A stretch of DNA of 64,000 bases from Comamonadaceae bacterium (GTDB lineage Bacteria > Pseudomonadota > Gammaproteobacteria > Burkholderiales > Burkholderiaceae_C): positions 1 to 64,000 of the forward strand of contig CANGDZ010000003.1 of assembly GCA_947452785.1 (NCBI GenBank), given 5' to 3'. The number at the start of each line of letters is the position of its first letter. Positions within the stretch are counted from its first letter, which is position 1. The notes beneath the pieces were generated by a model, which was given only the letters and a program-made list of their open reading frames with translations, was not told the DNA's origin and did not search any database. Below are positions 63,036 to 64,000 of this stretch, piece by piece. The position numbers and the translations under genes were made by a program.

Positions 63036-64000
63036 ATGTACGAATACCAACAGCCCGATGCCAAAGGGCATTTCGGCATTTATGGCGGCAGTTTTGTCAG
63101 CGAGACGCTGACGCACGCCATCAACGAGCTCAAAGCCGCTTACGCCAAATACCAGCACGACCCGGAATTCATCGCCGAGTTCAAGTCCGAGCTGGCCCAC
63201 TTTGTCGGGCGCCCCTCGCCCATCTACCACGCAGCGCGCATGAGCCGTGAAATGGGCGGCGCGCAGATCTTCCTGAAGCGCGAAGACCTGAATCACACCG
63301 GCGCACACAAGATCAACAACACCATTGGTCAGGCCATGCTCGCCAAACGCATGGGCAAGCCACGCGTGATTGCCGAAACCGGCGCCGGTCAGCACGGTGT
63401 GGCCACGGCCACCATCTGCGCCCGTTACGGCCTGGAGTGCGTGGTCTACATGGGCGCTGAAGATGTGAAACGCCAAAGCCCCAACGTGTACCGCATGAAG
63501 CTCTTGGGCGCGACCGTCATCCCCGTCGAGTCGGGCAGCAAAACCCTGAAAGATGCGCTCAACGAAGCCATGCGCGACTGGGTGGCCAACGTGGACAACA
63601 CCTTCTACATCATCGGCACGGTGGCGGGCCCGCACCCCTACCCCATGATGGTGCGCGACTTCCAAAGCGTGATTGGCGAAGAGTGCCTGACGCAAATGCC
63701 CGAGATGTTCAAAAGCCTGAAAATGGCCGAAGAACAACCGGACGCCGTGGTGGCCTGCGTTGGCGGCGGCAGCAACGCCATGGGCATCTTCTACCCCTAC
63801 ATCGGCCACGAGCACACCCGCCTGATTGGCGTGGAAGCTGCAGGTGAAGGCCTGGGCACGCACAAACACTCGGCCTCTTTGCAACTGGGCAGCCCCGGCG
63901 TGTTGCATGGCAATCGCACTTATATTTTGCAAGACGACAACGGCCAAATCACCGAAACGCACAGCATCAGCGCGGGCCTGGACTACCCGGGCGTGGGCCC
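63036..64000 (+). CDS. trpB: Tryptophan synthase beta chain (partial, cut by window end)
   Basis: The track misses this gene because the frame has no stop in the window. From ATG 63036 it reads [25 protein letters not shown] and remains open for 321 codons. The PLP lysine is in [23 protein letters not shown], and [36 protein letters not shown] and [17 protein letters not shown] are present. About 80 percent of the usual length is inside. trpA is expected next (inference). Confidence 0.95.
   Translation, partial: MYEYQQPDAKGHFGIYGGSFVSETLTHAINELKAAYAKYQHDPEFIAEFKSELAHFVGRPSPIYHAARMSREMGGAQIFLKREDLNHTGAHKINNTIGQAMLAKRMGKPRVIAETGAGQHGVATATICARYGLECVVYMGAEDVKRQSPNVYRMKLLGATVIPVESGSKTLKDALNEAMRDWVANVDNTFYIIGTVAGPHPYPMMVRDFQSVIGEECLTQMPEMFKSLKMAEEQPDAVVACVGGGSNAMGIFYPYIGHEHTRLIGVEAAGEGLGTHKHSASLQLGSPGVLHGNRTYILQDDNGQITETHSISAGLDYPGVG

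Noticed and set aside
62957-63250. 97-residue plus-strand ORF listed in the track across trpF end and trpB start
   Set aside because: Out of frame with both genes; trpB in the frame from 63036 explains the region completely.

Overview
The window looks like a chromosomal segment of a Betaproteobacterium of the order Burkholderiales, most likely family Comamonadaceae. This is inferred from moderate-to-high GC, dense short-gap operons, five TctC/Bug periplasmic binding proteins with no TctA/TctB genes beside them, and the gene order acnB-mdh-gntR-sdhCDABE-gltA-leuCDB-asd-fimV-truA-trpF-trpB. No species is claimed. I saw no rRNA, tRNA, CRISPR array, transposase or prophage gene.

Region by region. 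(1) 0.15-10.6 kb: a TctC receptor overlapping an MFS transporter, ogt, an EamA exporter, a lipocalin, a SIMPL-domain protein, then a second TctC with an FAD monooxygenase facing an AtuA-type pair, an RlmN-like radical SAM methyltransferase and slyX. (2) 10.7-27.6 kb: an accessory acyl-CoA catabolic island of 16 genes in five transcription units: two acyl-CoA dehydrogenases, two family III CoA-transferases, two crotonases, an HMG-CoA-lyase-type enzyme, an acyl-CoA ligase, an MmgE/PrpD protein, two SDRs, a quinone-oxidoreductase-type MDR, three TctC receptors and a GntR regulator. All three divergent promoters carry the same box, TGTCCGTACAT, at the same place relative to a TTGACA -35. (3) 27.7-43.1 kb: M20 peptidase, DUF3579, argD-argF, a YkgJ protein, a Phd/RelE pair whose toxin has a nonsense codon, alkaline phosphatase, AlkB hydroxylase, an IorAB-type molybdenum oxidoreductase, an FAD hydroxylase, a U32 protein, and a Crp/Fnr regulator followed by a perfect TGTGA-N6-TCACA site. 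(4) 43.2-54.7 kb: a TCA-cycle block, with acnB, a small exported protein, a CitE-like lyase and mdh leftward, and gntR-sdhCDAB-sdhE-gltA rightward, with a TCTTATATAAGA palindrome between. (5) 54.7-64 kb: leuCDB, a Cys-rich lipoprotein, a MazEF pair whose toxin is frameshifted, then asd-fimV-truA-trpF-trpB, with trpB cut by the window end.

The observations most worth following are: the three-promoter GntR regulon and the branched C6 dicarboxylate route its genes could form (CoA transfer, dehydrogenation, hydration, HMG-CoA cleavage); an attenuator-like leader of asd, in which a 33-codon ORF ending Lys-Thr-Thr-Thr-Ile-Lys-Gly precedes mutually exclusive hairpins and a U-tract; the Crp-type site beside a regulator whose recognition helix fits it; and two toxin-antitoxin loci that both kept the antitoxin and lost the toxin reading frame.

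Starts were chosen by reading ribosome-binding sites, signal peptides and overlaps by eye. Family calls come from recognised motifs, not database searches.
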